A program made the translations under genes and the position numbers. The notes beneath the pieces are model-generated. The model worked only from the letters and a program-made list of their open reading frames with translations. It was not told the origin of the DNA and ran no database searches. Below, piece after piece: positions 28,455-36,510 of a stretch of DNA of 64,000 nt; the first letter of the stretch is position 1, and the number at the start of each line of letters is the position of its first letter. The DNA comes from Woeseiaceae bacterium (lineage in GTDB: Bacteria > Pseudomonadota > Gammaproteobacteria > Steroidobacterales > Woeseiaceae), in the NCBI GenBank assembly GCA_028289545.1, contig JANQPG010000023.1, positions 1 through 64,000 on the forward strand. The letters are read 5' to 3'.

Positions 28455-29177
28455 TCAGTCGGGCATCGATGCAAACGACTGCGTACCGACGAGGCTGAGC
28501 GTAATGCTGACACGCCGCTCCAGCGCGTAGCTGTCGAGCGTTTCGTCAGCGGCCGGCGCCTCACCATGCGCGGCACTCGTAATCCGCTCGGGCGCAACGC
28601 CGGCGGCGATCAGCTGTTCGCGAATATAGCCAACGCGCTTTTCGGAAAGAGCCTGGTTGTAGACCTCGTCGCCGCGCTGATCCGCAAAACCGTCGAGCCG
28701 CACGTGCACTTTGTCCATATCGGCGAGCTTCCGGCCGAGTGTGGCGAAGCGCTGACCCGTCGCGTCGGGCAGCGCATACTCGTCAGTGCGAAACAGGACG
28801 TCCATTGCGACGCCCGTCTCGAGCAGCCGCGTCAACTCCGGGTACGACGCCGTTTTCAGATGGTCGATTTCCTCACCCATCGAATCGATGTCGCGATTCA
28901 ACGCGGCAATATCGAGTTCGAGGTCGGTAATCGTGGCGCTGGACTGGTCCAGATTCGATTCCAGGGTCGAGATTTTGTCATTCTTCTGGTGCATCGTATC
29001 GCCGATTTTCGCGCCGATCGCGGCACCGACGATAAACCCTATCGGGCCGCCGGCAACCGCGCCGACAACGCCACCGGCGCCGAGTCCAATCGATTCTTCC
29101 TTCGAAGCGTTAGCGTGTGCGGGCGCCGTGGCGAGGCCCAGCGTCGTCATGCTCAGTACAACAATTGCCAGTTTCAT
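28455..29177 (-). CDS. OmpA-family protein with glycine-zipper (PdsO-like)
   Basis: 240 residues from ATG 29177, preceded by GGAGAC. A signal peptide (ending APAHA) is followed by a glycine-zipper membrane segment (residues about 30-62, GLGAGGVVGAVAGGPIGFIV), then a coiled-coil stretch (70-115), then an OmpA-like peptidoglycan-binding domain (VRLDGFADQRGDEVYNQALS, ITSAAHGEAPAADETLDSYA). This order recalls PdsO, the OmpA-like partner of proteobacterial sortase systems, but no sortase gene is here. It has its own terminator downstream and lies 141 bp from the adjacent vWA gene, so it is probably a separate unit. Confidence 0.85.
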   Translation of the reverse strand: MKLAIVVLSMTTLGLATAPAHANASKEESIGLGAGGVVGAVAGGPIGFIVGAAIGAKIGDTMHQKNDKISTLESNLDQSSATITDLELDIAALNRDIDSMGEEIDHLKTASYPELTRLLETGVAMDVLFRTDEYALPDATGQRFATLGRKLADMDKVHVRLDGFADQRGDEVYNQALSEKRVGYIREQLIAAGVAPERITSAAHGEAPAADETLDSYALERRVSITLSLVGTQSFASMPD

Positions 29178-29244
29178 GTTTGTCTCCATTCAGCTTTGGT
29201 CAAAAACAGTGGAGACCATTGGGCGCCCCGAGGCGGGTGCGGGC

Positions 29245-29264
29245 CGCGGCAAAACTGTGCCGCG
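29245..29264. promoter_or_regulatory. Hairpin between OmpA-like and vWA genes
   Basis: CGCGGCA / TGCCGCG forms a 7-bp stem with a 6-nt loop in the 141-bp intergenic gap after the end of the vWA gene cluster. There is no U-tract, so termination is uncertain. Confidence 0.3.
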
Positions 29265-29318
29265 TCGGCGATCAATTGTGACGAATCGTGGCAGCGCCCC
29301 GGCGGCTGGACCGGGTCG

Positions 29319-30311
29319 CTAGTATTCCGTCAACGCCACGAAGGTGCCGCCGTTGCGCTCGCAGAGCACACGCATCAACTGAGAAAAGCGCACGGCAGTG
29401 GGCGGCACGTTGCCCGCGCGATTGAAAAGATAGGGAAAACCGACGGCGTGAATGCGCACCATGCGCTGGCCGTCGGCCGTTTTCCGGTTGACGGCTTCGA
29501 TCTGCTGGGTCACGGCCTCCACCGAGCGGCCGCTGAATTCGTCGCCGAACACATAGACGCTGATTTTCTTGTCAGGCGACCAGAACGTGTTGATCGCGTA
29601 GATGATGCCGTCCGCCGGGTTCGAGTCGCTGAACGGCCGCCAGGTGCGCATCGTATTGATGATTGCCTGCCGGCGACCGGGCGAATCGGGTATCCAGCGA
29701 TTGCGGTATTGCGAGAACATGAAGTTGCCGTTGTCGTTCATGATCTGGATACCCTTGACGTCGGGATACACGTCGAGAGTCTCCGTCAGCTTTTCCTGGG
29801 CTCTCGCCCAGTTGTACTGCTGCATGCTGCCGGAGGTATCGATGATAAAAATGATGTACTCGCTGTCGACGGGTATTCCGGCCACGGCGTCGTCGCTCGC
29901 GCGCCGATAGTAAGGCTGCAGGCGACGCATCTCCTCAGTCAGGCTTTGCCGCGCCGCCATCAGCGCACCCTCGTCGAGGGTCGATTCCGAGTCGTCCTGC
30001 GTCGCCTGGAATTGTCCCTGCATGGTGTTGAGCTCACCCTGCAGCCTCGCCAGCCTGAGCTTGGTATCGGACGTCTGTTCGCGTTTGTCCTCCAGCTCGC
30101 GATTCAGCACGGCCGTTTCGCCCCGGATGTCGAACAGCTCCTCCTGCAACCGTGCAATCAGCGATTCCAGATCGTCCTGGGTCTTCTCGATGATGACCGG
30201 CTCGTAGATCTTGCTAAGCACGAGCAGCAGGATGATGGCGCCGAAGCCGCAACAGATGCAGTCGAGGAACGACAGGCTAAACGCCTCGACGTTACGCCGT
30301 TTGCGCTTCAT
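29319..30311 (-). CDS. Membrane-anchored vWA protein, ExbD/TolR-like layout (second copy)
   Basis: 330 residues, with GGAG upstream of ATG. A basic N-terminus (MKRKRR) and one membrane helix with an Asp near its start (SFLDCICCGFGAIILLLVLS, 14-33) imply cytoplasm-in, periplasm-out topology. A coiled coil (about 40-130) leads to a von Willebrand A domain with the MIDAS motif DTSGS (158-162) and a Thr/Asp later. The helix SFLDC-x-x-CGFGA-x-IL is shared with the preceding gene, so the two are paralogues. The design (aspartate-bearing helix, coiled coil, periplasmic domain) is that of stator partners such as ExbD and MotB; this is an inference. The vWA ligand is unknown. Confidence 0.82.
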   Translation of the reverse strand: MKRKRRNVEAFSLSFLDCICCGFGAIILLLVLSKIYEPVIIEKTQDDLESLIARLQEELFDIRGETAVLNRELEDKREQTSDTKLRLARLQGELNTMQGQFQATQDDSESTLDEGALMAARQSLTEEMRRLQPYYRRASDDAVAGIPVDSEYIIFIIDTSGSMQQYNWARAQEKLTETLDVYPDVKGIQIMNDNGNFMFSQYRNRWIPDSPGRRQAIINTMRTWRPFSDSNPADGIIYAINTFWSPDKKISVYVFGDEFSGRSVEAVTQQIEAVNRKTADGQRMVRIHAVGFPYLFNRAGNVPPTAVRFSQLMRVLCERNGGTFVALTEY

Positions 30312-30368
30312 GGCTGACTCCTGGACTGTCGAATACTCATCGAACTCATCATTACGGGCCCACCACCC

Positions 30369-31469
30369 TCAAGGCCAGTCGCGGCTGACGCTCATGAAAG
30401 AGCCCGCCGAGCTGTAGGCGAGCGTCCAGTAGAGGATCGCCGCGTCGGAATCCCCTTCCATGGGGTACAACAGTATATTGACCGGCACGCCGGAGGGCAG
30501 TTCACGAATCGCGCGACGGTGCAACGCAGCGCGCTCGCGGCCGCTGATCATGCGCTGACTCGTCCTGTTGCCGTCCATGGTCGGCAGGCCGTCGACCAGG
30601 AGAATAATGTTGTCGGGTTTGGGTGTCAGCCGGTTCGCCACCTCGAACGCCGCCTGCATGTTGGTGCCGTTCTCGGGAACGGTTCGGCGCAGCACGCGAA
30701 TGGCCTCGTTGAGCTGATTGGCGTCGTCAGCCTTCAGCCAGGTGCCGTCGCTGCCCCGGATGACGGGCTGCGCCTCGTTATTGAACATGTAGATCTGAAA
30801 CTCGCTGCCGGGCTGGAACTGCGAGGTCAGCCAGTCCACGCTCGCCACGACCTGACGCCACTTCGCCGCGCGCAGCTTATCCGTGTCGCGCATGTTGCGG
30901 CGCCTGATGATGTTGACGATCGTGCTGTCGAGCATGCTGGCCGAACGATCGACGAGGACCAGCGTGCGCTGGCCGCCGAGCTTGAGTCCGGTCAGATACT
31001 GACGATCGCCCTCGCCCTTGAATTCGCGCAGCCGGCTGCCCTCGTTTTCCTGCTCTTCCTTGAGCGACAGCAGGCGCTTGACCTCCTCTTCGAGCAATTC
31101 GATATCGGACTGCAGTTTTTCGATGCGTTCGATTTTTGCCAGCGACTCCTCGTCGTACTCGGCGAGTTCGGCCCGGAGCTCCTCAATCAGTGCAATGATG
31201 CGCGCGATCTGCCCCTCGGCGGATTCGTTCTCCGAATCCAGGCGCTCCAGCGTGTTTTTTGCCAGTACGAGGTTCTTGCGCCCATCGAGTATCTCGACCT
31301 CGAGCTTGCGGGTTTCGGCCATCAGGTCGCTCGGGCTGTCCTCCGTTGTTTCCTTGACCTGCGCGTTGATGATCATGAAGAACAGGATCACGGCGCCAAA
31401 ACCGCAGCTCATGCAGTCCAGGAACGACATGCTGAACACGTTACCTTCGCGACGTCGTCTACGCGCCAT
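30369..31469 (-). CDS. Membrane-anchored vWA protein, ExbD/TolR-like layout (first copy)
   Basis: 366 residues. GGAGG six bases before ATG 31469 decides this start over upstream ATGs. Arg-rich N-terminus (MARRRRR), one membrane helix with Asp 18 (SFLDCMSCGFGAVILFFMII), a long coiled coil (about 40-150, rich in Glu, Lys and Leu heptads), and a vWA domain with MIDAS DRSAS (174-178). The first 11 bp overlap the FHA gene upstream, so translation is coupled. A TAYSSAGSF-like end follows. It is a paralogue of the next gene, sharing the SFLDCxxCGFGA helix. Confidence 0.82.
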   Translation of the reverse strand: MARRRRREGNVFSMSFLDCMSCGFGAVILFFMIINAQVKETTEDSPSDLMAETRKLEVEILDGRKNLVLAKNTLERLDSENESAEGQIARIIALIEELRAELAEYDEESLAKIERIEKLQSDIELLEEEVKRLLSLKEEQENEGSRLREFKGEGDRQYLTGLKLGGQRTLVLVDRSASMLDSTIVNIIRRRNMRDTDKLRAAKWRQVVASVDWLTSQFQPGSEFQIYMFNNEAQPVIRGSDGTWLKADDANQLNEAIRVLRRTVPENGTNMQAAFEVANRLTPKPDNIILLVDGLPTMDGNRTSQRMISGRERAALHRRAIRELPSGVPVNILLYPMEGDSDAAILYWTLAYSSAGSFMSVSRDWP

Positions 31470-32832
31470 GTGCATCCTCCGCAAGGATCATGCAAAGCTC
31501 GTGACCCGGTGTACCGACGCGCAGTACGTCGCCGGTTTGCAGGACGGCGGAGCCGTCGATCCGGTGGCCGTTCAGGAACGTGCCGTAACGGGAGTAGTCC
31601 TCGACGACGCCCTGACCGCCGCTCACGTACACCGAACAGTGCTGCCGCGACAGTCCCGGCATGTCGCCCGGCAGGTCGAGAAAGCGACCCTGTCCGGAAG
31701 ACTGGCTGCCGAGCACGAGCGGCGTTTCTCCGATCGGATAGGCGACGCTGCCGAACAGCACGTGACTTGGCCGGCTGTGTTCCTCGTTTTCGGGCGCAGC
31801 CGCGGTACTGGCCGCCGTCTGATCCCACGGCAGTTGCCGCAGCAGGCTCACGCTGTCGGTCGAGCGCTGCATCTCGCGGCAGCGCGCGGCGAGCCCGCGG
31901 CAGGTTGCGCCGGGCTCGAGTACAAACACGTCGCCCCCAACCCTGGCTGTCAGCGTGTCCGCCAGACCCGGCAGGCGGGCCGCACGGTCGCTGAGCTGGA
32001 TAGCCGGCAACTCATCAGCCCGGTAAACGGCACGTAGTTGTCCGACGAGCTGTTGATAGACGGCGTCGACGGCGGTAATCAGCTCCAGAATCTCCACCTC
32101 GGCGCGGTGCTCGATACCGCGGTACGCAATTTCGAGTTCCGCCCCGCCATCGCCAGTCGCCGTGGACAGCCACTCCGGTAACCGGTCCTGCATGTACTGT
32201 TCGGTTTCGGCCGTGTGTAGCGGGTCGAATCGCGACTGGCGGACAAACGCCTCGGCAATCACCTTGATCCACGCGTCCGTCAGCGCCACGATGCCCGCAC
32301 CCTCGATCAGTTCGCTGCGTTCGACCTGCGCCTGACCCTCCTGGCTCAGACGGGTTGCGGATGCGCCGTGCAGGCTGAAGTCCACGTGTACGGGAACGGC
32401 GCCTTGATACTCACGCCGGGTCGCCGCGACGGCCGCGTCGACAAGCGCAACGATCGGAATACCGAGATCCGCCGCAATGCCGAGAAACAGGCCCAGCTGC
32501 TCGCCATTCATGTACGGCGGCACGGCAACCACGAGCCGATCCGCGTTTGCATCCGCCGACACCGCCCGCCACATCGTGTCGAGCTGCTGACTGACGAGGT
32601 CCGCGGCGCTCAAATGCCGAAAGCGCGCGTCTTCGAGAGGATCCGTTTTCAGCTCGCTCCAGAAGCGGCTGTGAATGCGCCGCGGCTTGAGACGCGCGTT
32701 GCGGTACGCCGCTTCTCCGGTAACGAGTTCCTGATCCTCGAGCAGCGCAAAACCGGGTTCGCGATAGAGTATCCCCTTATCGCCGTACACCGACAGGCCG
32801 GCGTCGTTAATGTGTGCGGCAAGCAAGCTCAC
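31459..32832 (-). CDS. Hsp70/actin-like ATPase domain fused to FHA domain
   Basis: 457 residues, GTG start with GGGAGA upstream. Residues about 1-300 look like an actin/Hsp70-fold nucleotide-binding domain: an N-terminal strand pair (LLAAHINDAGLSVYGDKGIL), GEAAYRNARLKPRRIHSRFW as in Hsp70 'vGeaA' segments, RLVVAVPPYMNGEQLGLFLG, and a late GDVFVLEPGATCRGLAARCR. The C-terminus (about 364-450) is an FHA domain with GSQSSGQGRFLDL, LSRQHCSVY and YGTFLNGHRI, which bind phosphothreonine. FHA binding would tie it to the kinases of the cluster. The fusion is unusual; the ATPase assignment is by fold pattern only. Confidence 0.75.
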   Translation of the reverse strand: MSLLAAHINDAGLSVYGDKGILYREPGFALLEDQELVTGEAAYRNARLKPRRIHSRFWSELKTDPLEDARFRHLSAADLVSQQLDTMWRAVSADANADRLVVAVPPYMNGEQLGLFLGIAADLGIPIVALVDAAVAATRREYQGAVPVHVDFSLHGASATRLSQEGQAQVERSELIEGAGIVALTDAWIKVIAEAFVRQSRFDPLHTAETEQYMQDRLPEWLSTATGDGGAELEIAYRGIEHRAEVEILELITAVDAVYQQLVGQLRAVYRADELPAIQLSDRAARLPGLADTLTARVGGDVFVLEPGATCRGLAARCREMQRSTDSVSLLRQLPWDQTAASTAAAPENEEHSRPSHVLFGSVAYPIGETPLVLGSQSSGQGRFLDLPGDMPGLSRQHCSVYVSGGQGVVEDYSRYGTFLNGHRIDGSAVLQTGDVLRVGTPGHELCMILAEDAHGA

Positions 32833-32860
32833 GGAATCTCCCGGCAGGCCCGCGGACGCG

Positions 32861-33661
32861 TCAGTCCGCCTGCATGTGACGAATCAGCTTTTCGTCGCAG
32901 TAGGATTCGCTGTCGAACACCAGCCGCTCCTGCATGAGCTGCAGCTGGTGCACCAGAAACATCAGGAAGATGCTGATCAAAAGGGCAATGAAGGTCGAGT
33001 TGAAAGCGACACCCAGACTCTGCGTGACGCCGGCAATGTTGCCCTCCACGGCCTGGTCGGCCTGTGCCAGCGCTTCACCGATACCGCGTACGGTGCCGAT
33101 AAAGCCGATACTCGGGATGGCCCAGGAAATGTAGCGAATCATGGATAACTCGGACTCGAGCCGTTCGGCTTCCGACTCGCAAATGGTATGTGTGCTGCTG
33201 GACACGTCCTGGACGTTGCGCGTCGACCCGAAACGCCTGAGCGCGTTCAGGAGTGCGCGCGGCAGCAGCATGCGCTGACGTTCTTCAGGCAGCGCCTGTA
33301 CCTGGCGCGCAAACTCACGCGTGTCCTCCGGGAGTATTCGCATCCCCTCGGCAACGGGCACGAGATCCACGTCCAGTAGCTTGCGCTCGCGGCCAATGGT
33401 TACGGCCTTGTAGGCCATAATCGCCAGCGCCCAGAACATCAGTATGAAACAGGCCTCCTGTTCCAGGTCCTTGATCAACACCCAGATCCGGCGTTCACGA
33501 ACGTAGTCCGGGTCCGCTTCCGCCGCCAGGTTTTGCTCTTCGATAATCTGTGCGGCGTTCGGTCGCACGACCGACACGTAAAACGCGTGTACGACGATTA
33601 CGGCAATAATCAGCGCAAACAGCTGGAACACGAACTCGATCGGTATGTTCTTTTTCTTCAT
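32861..33661 (-). CDS. MotA/TolQ/ExbB family proton channel
   Basis: 266 residues. Four predicted membrane helices: about 10-32, 70-88, 174-196 and 214-240. The last two carry the ExbB/TolQ signature: IPSIGFIGTVRGIGEALAQA and VTQSLGVAFNSTFIALLISI. The cytoplasmic loop between helix 2 and 3 is about 85 residues. Such proteins form pentameric proton channels that power TonB, Tol or flagellar motors when paired with ExbD, TolR or MotB. No exbD or motB follows; the vWA paralogues downstream have the matching single-helix design. It is spaced 28 bp from the FHA fusion gene. Confidence 0.9.
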   Translation of the reverse strand: MKKKNIPIEFVFQLFALIIAVIVVHAFYVSVVRPNAAQIIEEQNLAAEADPDYVRERRIWVLIKDLEQEACFILMFWALAIMAYKAVTIGRERKLLDVDLVPVAEGMRILPEDTREFARQVQALPEERQRMLLPRALLNALRRFGSTRNVQDVSSSTHTICESEAERLESELSMIRYISWAIPSIGFIGTVRGIGEALAQADQAVEGNIAGVTQSLGVAFNSTFIALLISIFLMFLVHQLQLMQERLVFDSESYCDEKLIRHMQAD

Positions 33662-33680
33662 AGGCTAGTACTGCGAAACA

Positions 33681-33989
33681 CTAAATGTCGGTAGGAAAAG
33701 CAATGGGTGCGTCGGCCGGAATGTCCTCGCTGGGGACAAAATCGTCGTCGTCGTTCGGATCGAAACCCTGCGCATCCAGCAGCGGATCGTCCGGCCCCAG
33801 ATCGAGCTCGTCGTCATCGGCCGGTGTCTCGGGCGACTCTTCAGCCGCCTCTGCGGTGTCGTCCGGGGCCGGCGTGTCGGGCGTCGCCTCTTCCTCCTGC
33901 GCATTGGCGGCCGCAAGAAGCGTTCCCAGCAGCAACACTGGCAACAGGCGATACGTCAATGACGGCAGCAAGCGGGTTAACACCTGCAT
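33681..33989 (-). CDS. Small acidic exported protein of the stator-like cluster
   Basis: 102 residues from ATG 33989, with a strong AGGAGGT site five bases upstream. Signal peptide of about 30 residues (ending LLAAANA), then a mature part dominated by Glu, Asp, Pro and Thr (EEEATPDTPAPDD, DDDELDLGPDD) with a negligible basic content. It is likely periplasmic and disordered. The 92-bp gap upstream may hold a promoter for this gene and the downstream channel genes. I recognise no family; its position 19 bp before the MotA/TolQ gene suggests a role in that complex. Confidence 0.75.
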   Translation of the reverse strand: MQVLTRLLPSLTYRLLPVLLLGTLLAAANAQEEEATPDTPAPDDTAEAAEESPETPADDDELDLGPDDPLLDAQGFDPNDDDDFVPSEDIPADAPIAFPTDI

Positions 33990-34080
33990 GGGGCACCTCC
34001 TCGGCATCGTCGCACGATAGCGTACGCAATCATTGGACCGCAGGGCATCACAATTGTCTCACGATTTATTGTCCTGCAAT

Positions 34081-36510
34081 TCACTCATCGAGGTTGCGCG
34101 CAATCCTGAAACCAACGTCGGAGCGCGCCTCGTCGCCGTGATCGCGATAGCTGAGCCTGAGTTCGGTCATGCCGCCATGCCGCCATCCGGAGCCGCGGAT
34201 GACGCGCGTGTTGCCACGCTCTGGACCGAGAGGATCCGTCACCCGCTGAGTCCGGCCCGGTGTCGGCACGGAGTAGTAGTCGTTTACCCACTCCGCCACG
34301 TTGCCGCCGCCGTCGGCAAGTCCGGCGGCATTTGTGCCGAAACTCCCGACGGGCGCCGTCGACGCAAAACCGTCGTCGTATCCCGGTATTAGCGTCGGCG
34401 CAATGCCGTCGGCAGACTGGTCCGCAAAGTTGCCGGCATCGCGGCGCGGCGGCCAGTCTTCGCCCCAGGGATACCGAAGTGCGCCTGCGTTGCCTTCGTA
34501 GCGTAACGCCCACGTCCACTCCGCTTCGGTCGGCAACCGGTAACCGTTGGGAAACGGCCGGATTGCCACCCACTCACCAAACTCTTCCTTGTACACAGGC
34601 TCCAACCCCTCCCGGGCGCTGAGCCAGTTGCAGTACTGCACGGCCTGCGACCAGGTCACGTTGGCAACGGGATTGTTGTCTCCCGCCATCGAGGCATGTA
34701 CGTCGCTCCCGGAGTCGTGCGCCGGATCGAAGGCGGCAAACTGTTTGTTCGTGATTTCGTGCACGCCGATCAGGAACGGCCGGCTGATCGATACGGGCAC
34801 GATCACCTCGTTGGCGCGGCGACCCTGCTCGCGGCGCGACGCTCCCAGGTCGAAGCTGCCCGCCTCGATACGCCGCAGTACGTGTCCGAGCGTCGACTCC
34901 TGCTCACGCTGCACCGACGCCGCCGCAACTTCTTCCAGACTGCGCAACCGCGCCGCCAGGGTCTGCGGATAGCCGGGTCGCGGCGTCACGGTGCGCGTCC
35001 AGGTTTCGTAACCGGCCTTTCGCACCTCTATACGTTTGGGCGCAGAGCTGAGGTCGAGCGTCGTGTTGCCCGTACCCCGCGCGCGGCCGTCGACGTACAC
35101 GCCCGCATCTGCCGGCGATACGTTAACCGTCACGCGCCCGGTGCGCGCGCTCAAATCCACGCTGAGTTCCTCGCTGGCGGCCGATCGCAAACGTACCTGC
35201 CGCGTCGCCGAGCCATAGCCGGCACGCGACAGGCCGATCGTGTAGTCGATGTCCGGCGACAGATCGAGCGTCAGCGGGCTTTGGCCGCGATAGCGGCCGT
35301 CCACGGTCACGTTTGCGCCGCGCGGTATCGTGGTTACCCTGAGCCGCGCGTCCGCCGCCTCGAGGCGCACCGTGGGCAACGTCCGTTCGGTATTCGGCTC
35401 CGCCACCACGCTGCCGTCCCAGGCCTTGAAGCCTTCGCGGACAATCGACAACGTGTGCTTACCCTCGAGCAGTTCCAGCACGGCCGGCGTCTCTCCCGCG
35501 GCTTTGTCATCTACAAAGACCGTGGCGCCCGACGGCTCGGAATTCAGCGTAACGCGAGACCAGCGCGGCACGAGTTGTACGGTAATCCGGGATTGCTGAC
35601 CAAGGCCCTCAAGGCGGAATGCGTCGGAGAACGGCAGGTAGCGCTCCGAGAGCACCTCTACCGAATACGTGCCCGGTTCCAGTTCGACCGGCCCCAGCGG
35701 AGCGGCGCCGACGTGCACTCCGTTGATGTTGACGGTCGCCTCGGCGCCGTCGGTCACGTCCACCGTGACTTCTCCGGGTCGGCGCCTCAACTCGACCTCG
35801 ATCGTTCTATTCGGCGCCTCGTCGACGACAAAATCCATACTGAGGTCGTAGTAGCCCGCCTTCTCGACCTGCAGCGTGTATTCCCCCTGCCGCAACAACA
35901 CGCGGTTACCGAGCGGTAGCTTGAACCAGCCGCCGCTGATACTGAGGCTGTCCGGCTCGTCCGGGTTGACGTCGAACTCGATCGACTTGGACGTAAACAG
36001 TAACCACGCCGCGAGAACAAGCACCGCAAGGCCGCCGCTCACAACCCAACGCAGCGTGTGTCGCTCCGTGGGCGGCGCTGCGGCGCGCGCCTCACTTGCG
36101 CGCTTGAATGCGGTGGGCGCGATCGCCTCTTCGGCAGCCGCCGCGGCATCGCCCGGCATTTCAGGCGGACGAGTCACGTAGGCACTGTCTTCGAGACGCA
36201 CGTTCAACACGGCACGCGAACCGCTTACGCCGACGTCGATACGGCTGCCAAAATACTCGAAGACGTCGCCGTCTTGCAGGCGCCGGCTCGCCGTCAGGGG
36301 CTCGCCGTTCAGTTTCACGGAACCGTCGCGACGAACCGGCTGCAGGAACGGCGCGCCGTCGAGCAGATCGAGAACCAGCAGCGGACCGCCACCCGGACCC
36401 GGCAGCCTCAGGTCACTGTCGCTGCCCGTGCCGATACGCAGCGGCAGCTGGGCGCCGGTAACAACCCGCTCTCCCTCGACGTCGCTGATCAGTAGCTGTT
36501 CGATGCTCAA
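34081..36510 (-). CDS. FHA-like / TM / PEGA repeat / FGE-sulfatase-type domain protein
   Basis: 809 residues. Residues 1-110 resemble an FHA domain (LPLRIGTGSDSDLRLPG, VKLNGEPLTASRRLQDGDVF). A membrane helix lies near 152-172 (LRWVVSGGLAVLVLAAWLLF). Residues about 185-520 hold several PEGA-type repeats (GEVTVDVTDGAEATVNINGV, PSGATVFVDDKAAGETPAVL, RGANVTVDGRYRGQSPLTLD). Residues about 540-805 are an FGE-sulfatase fold (GYRLPTEAEWTWALRYEG, YPWGEDWPP, GNVAEWVNDYYS, RVIRGSGWRHGG). The cysteines of true formylglycine enzymes are absent, so catalysis of formylglycine is unlikely. It overlaps the upstream kinase gene by 4 bp; its long periplasmic part suggests envelope binding. Confidence 0.85.
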   Translation of the reverse strand: MSIEQLLISDVEGERVVTGAQLPLRIGTGSDSDLRLPGPGGGPLLVLDLLDGAPFLQPVRRDGSVKLNGEPLTASRRLQDGDVFEYFGSRIDVGVSGSRAVLNVRLEDSAYVTRPPEMPGDAAAAAEEAIAPTAFKRASEARAAAPPTERHTLRWVVSGGLAVLVLAAWLLFTSKSIEFDVNPDEPDSLSISGGWFKLPLGNRVLLRQGEYTLQVEKAGYYDLSMDFVVDEAPNRTIEVELRRRPGEVTVDVTDGAEATVNINGVHVGAAPLGPVELEPGTYSVEVLSERYLPFSDAFRLEGLGQQSRITVQLVPRWSRVTLNSEPSGATVFVDDKAAGETPAVLELLEGKHTLSIVREGFKAWDGSVVAEPNTERTLPTVRLEAADARLRVTTIPRGANVTVDGRYRGQSPLTLDLSPDIDYTIGLSRAGYGSATRQVRLRSAASEELSVDLSARTGRVTVNVSPADAGVYVDGRARGTGNTTLDLSSAPKRIEVRKAGYETWTRTVTPRPGYPQTLAARLRSLEEVAAASVQREQESTLGHVLRRIEAGSFDLGASRREQGRRANEVIVPVSISRPFLIGVHEITNKQFAAFDPAHDSGSDVHASMAGDNNPVANVTWSQAVQYCNWLSAREGLEPVYKEEFGEWVAIRPFPNGYRLPTEAEWTWALRYEGNAGALRYPWGEDWPPRRDAGNFADQSADGIAPTLIPGYDDGFASTAPVGSFGTNAAGLADGGGNVAEWVNDYYSVPTPGRTQRVTDPLGPERGNTRVIRGSGWRHGGMTELRLSYRDHGDEARSDVGFRIARNLDE

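Noticed and set aside
34081..34900. Active formylglycine-generating enzyme
   Set aside because: The region GSGWRHGGM and the following segment lack the cysteines needed; treated as a non-catalytic FGE-like domain.
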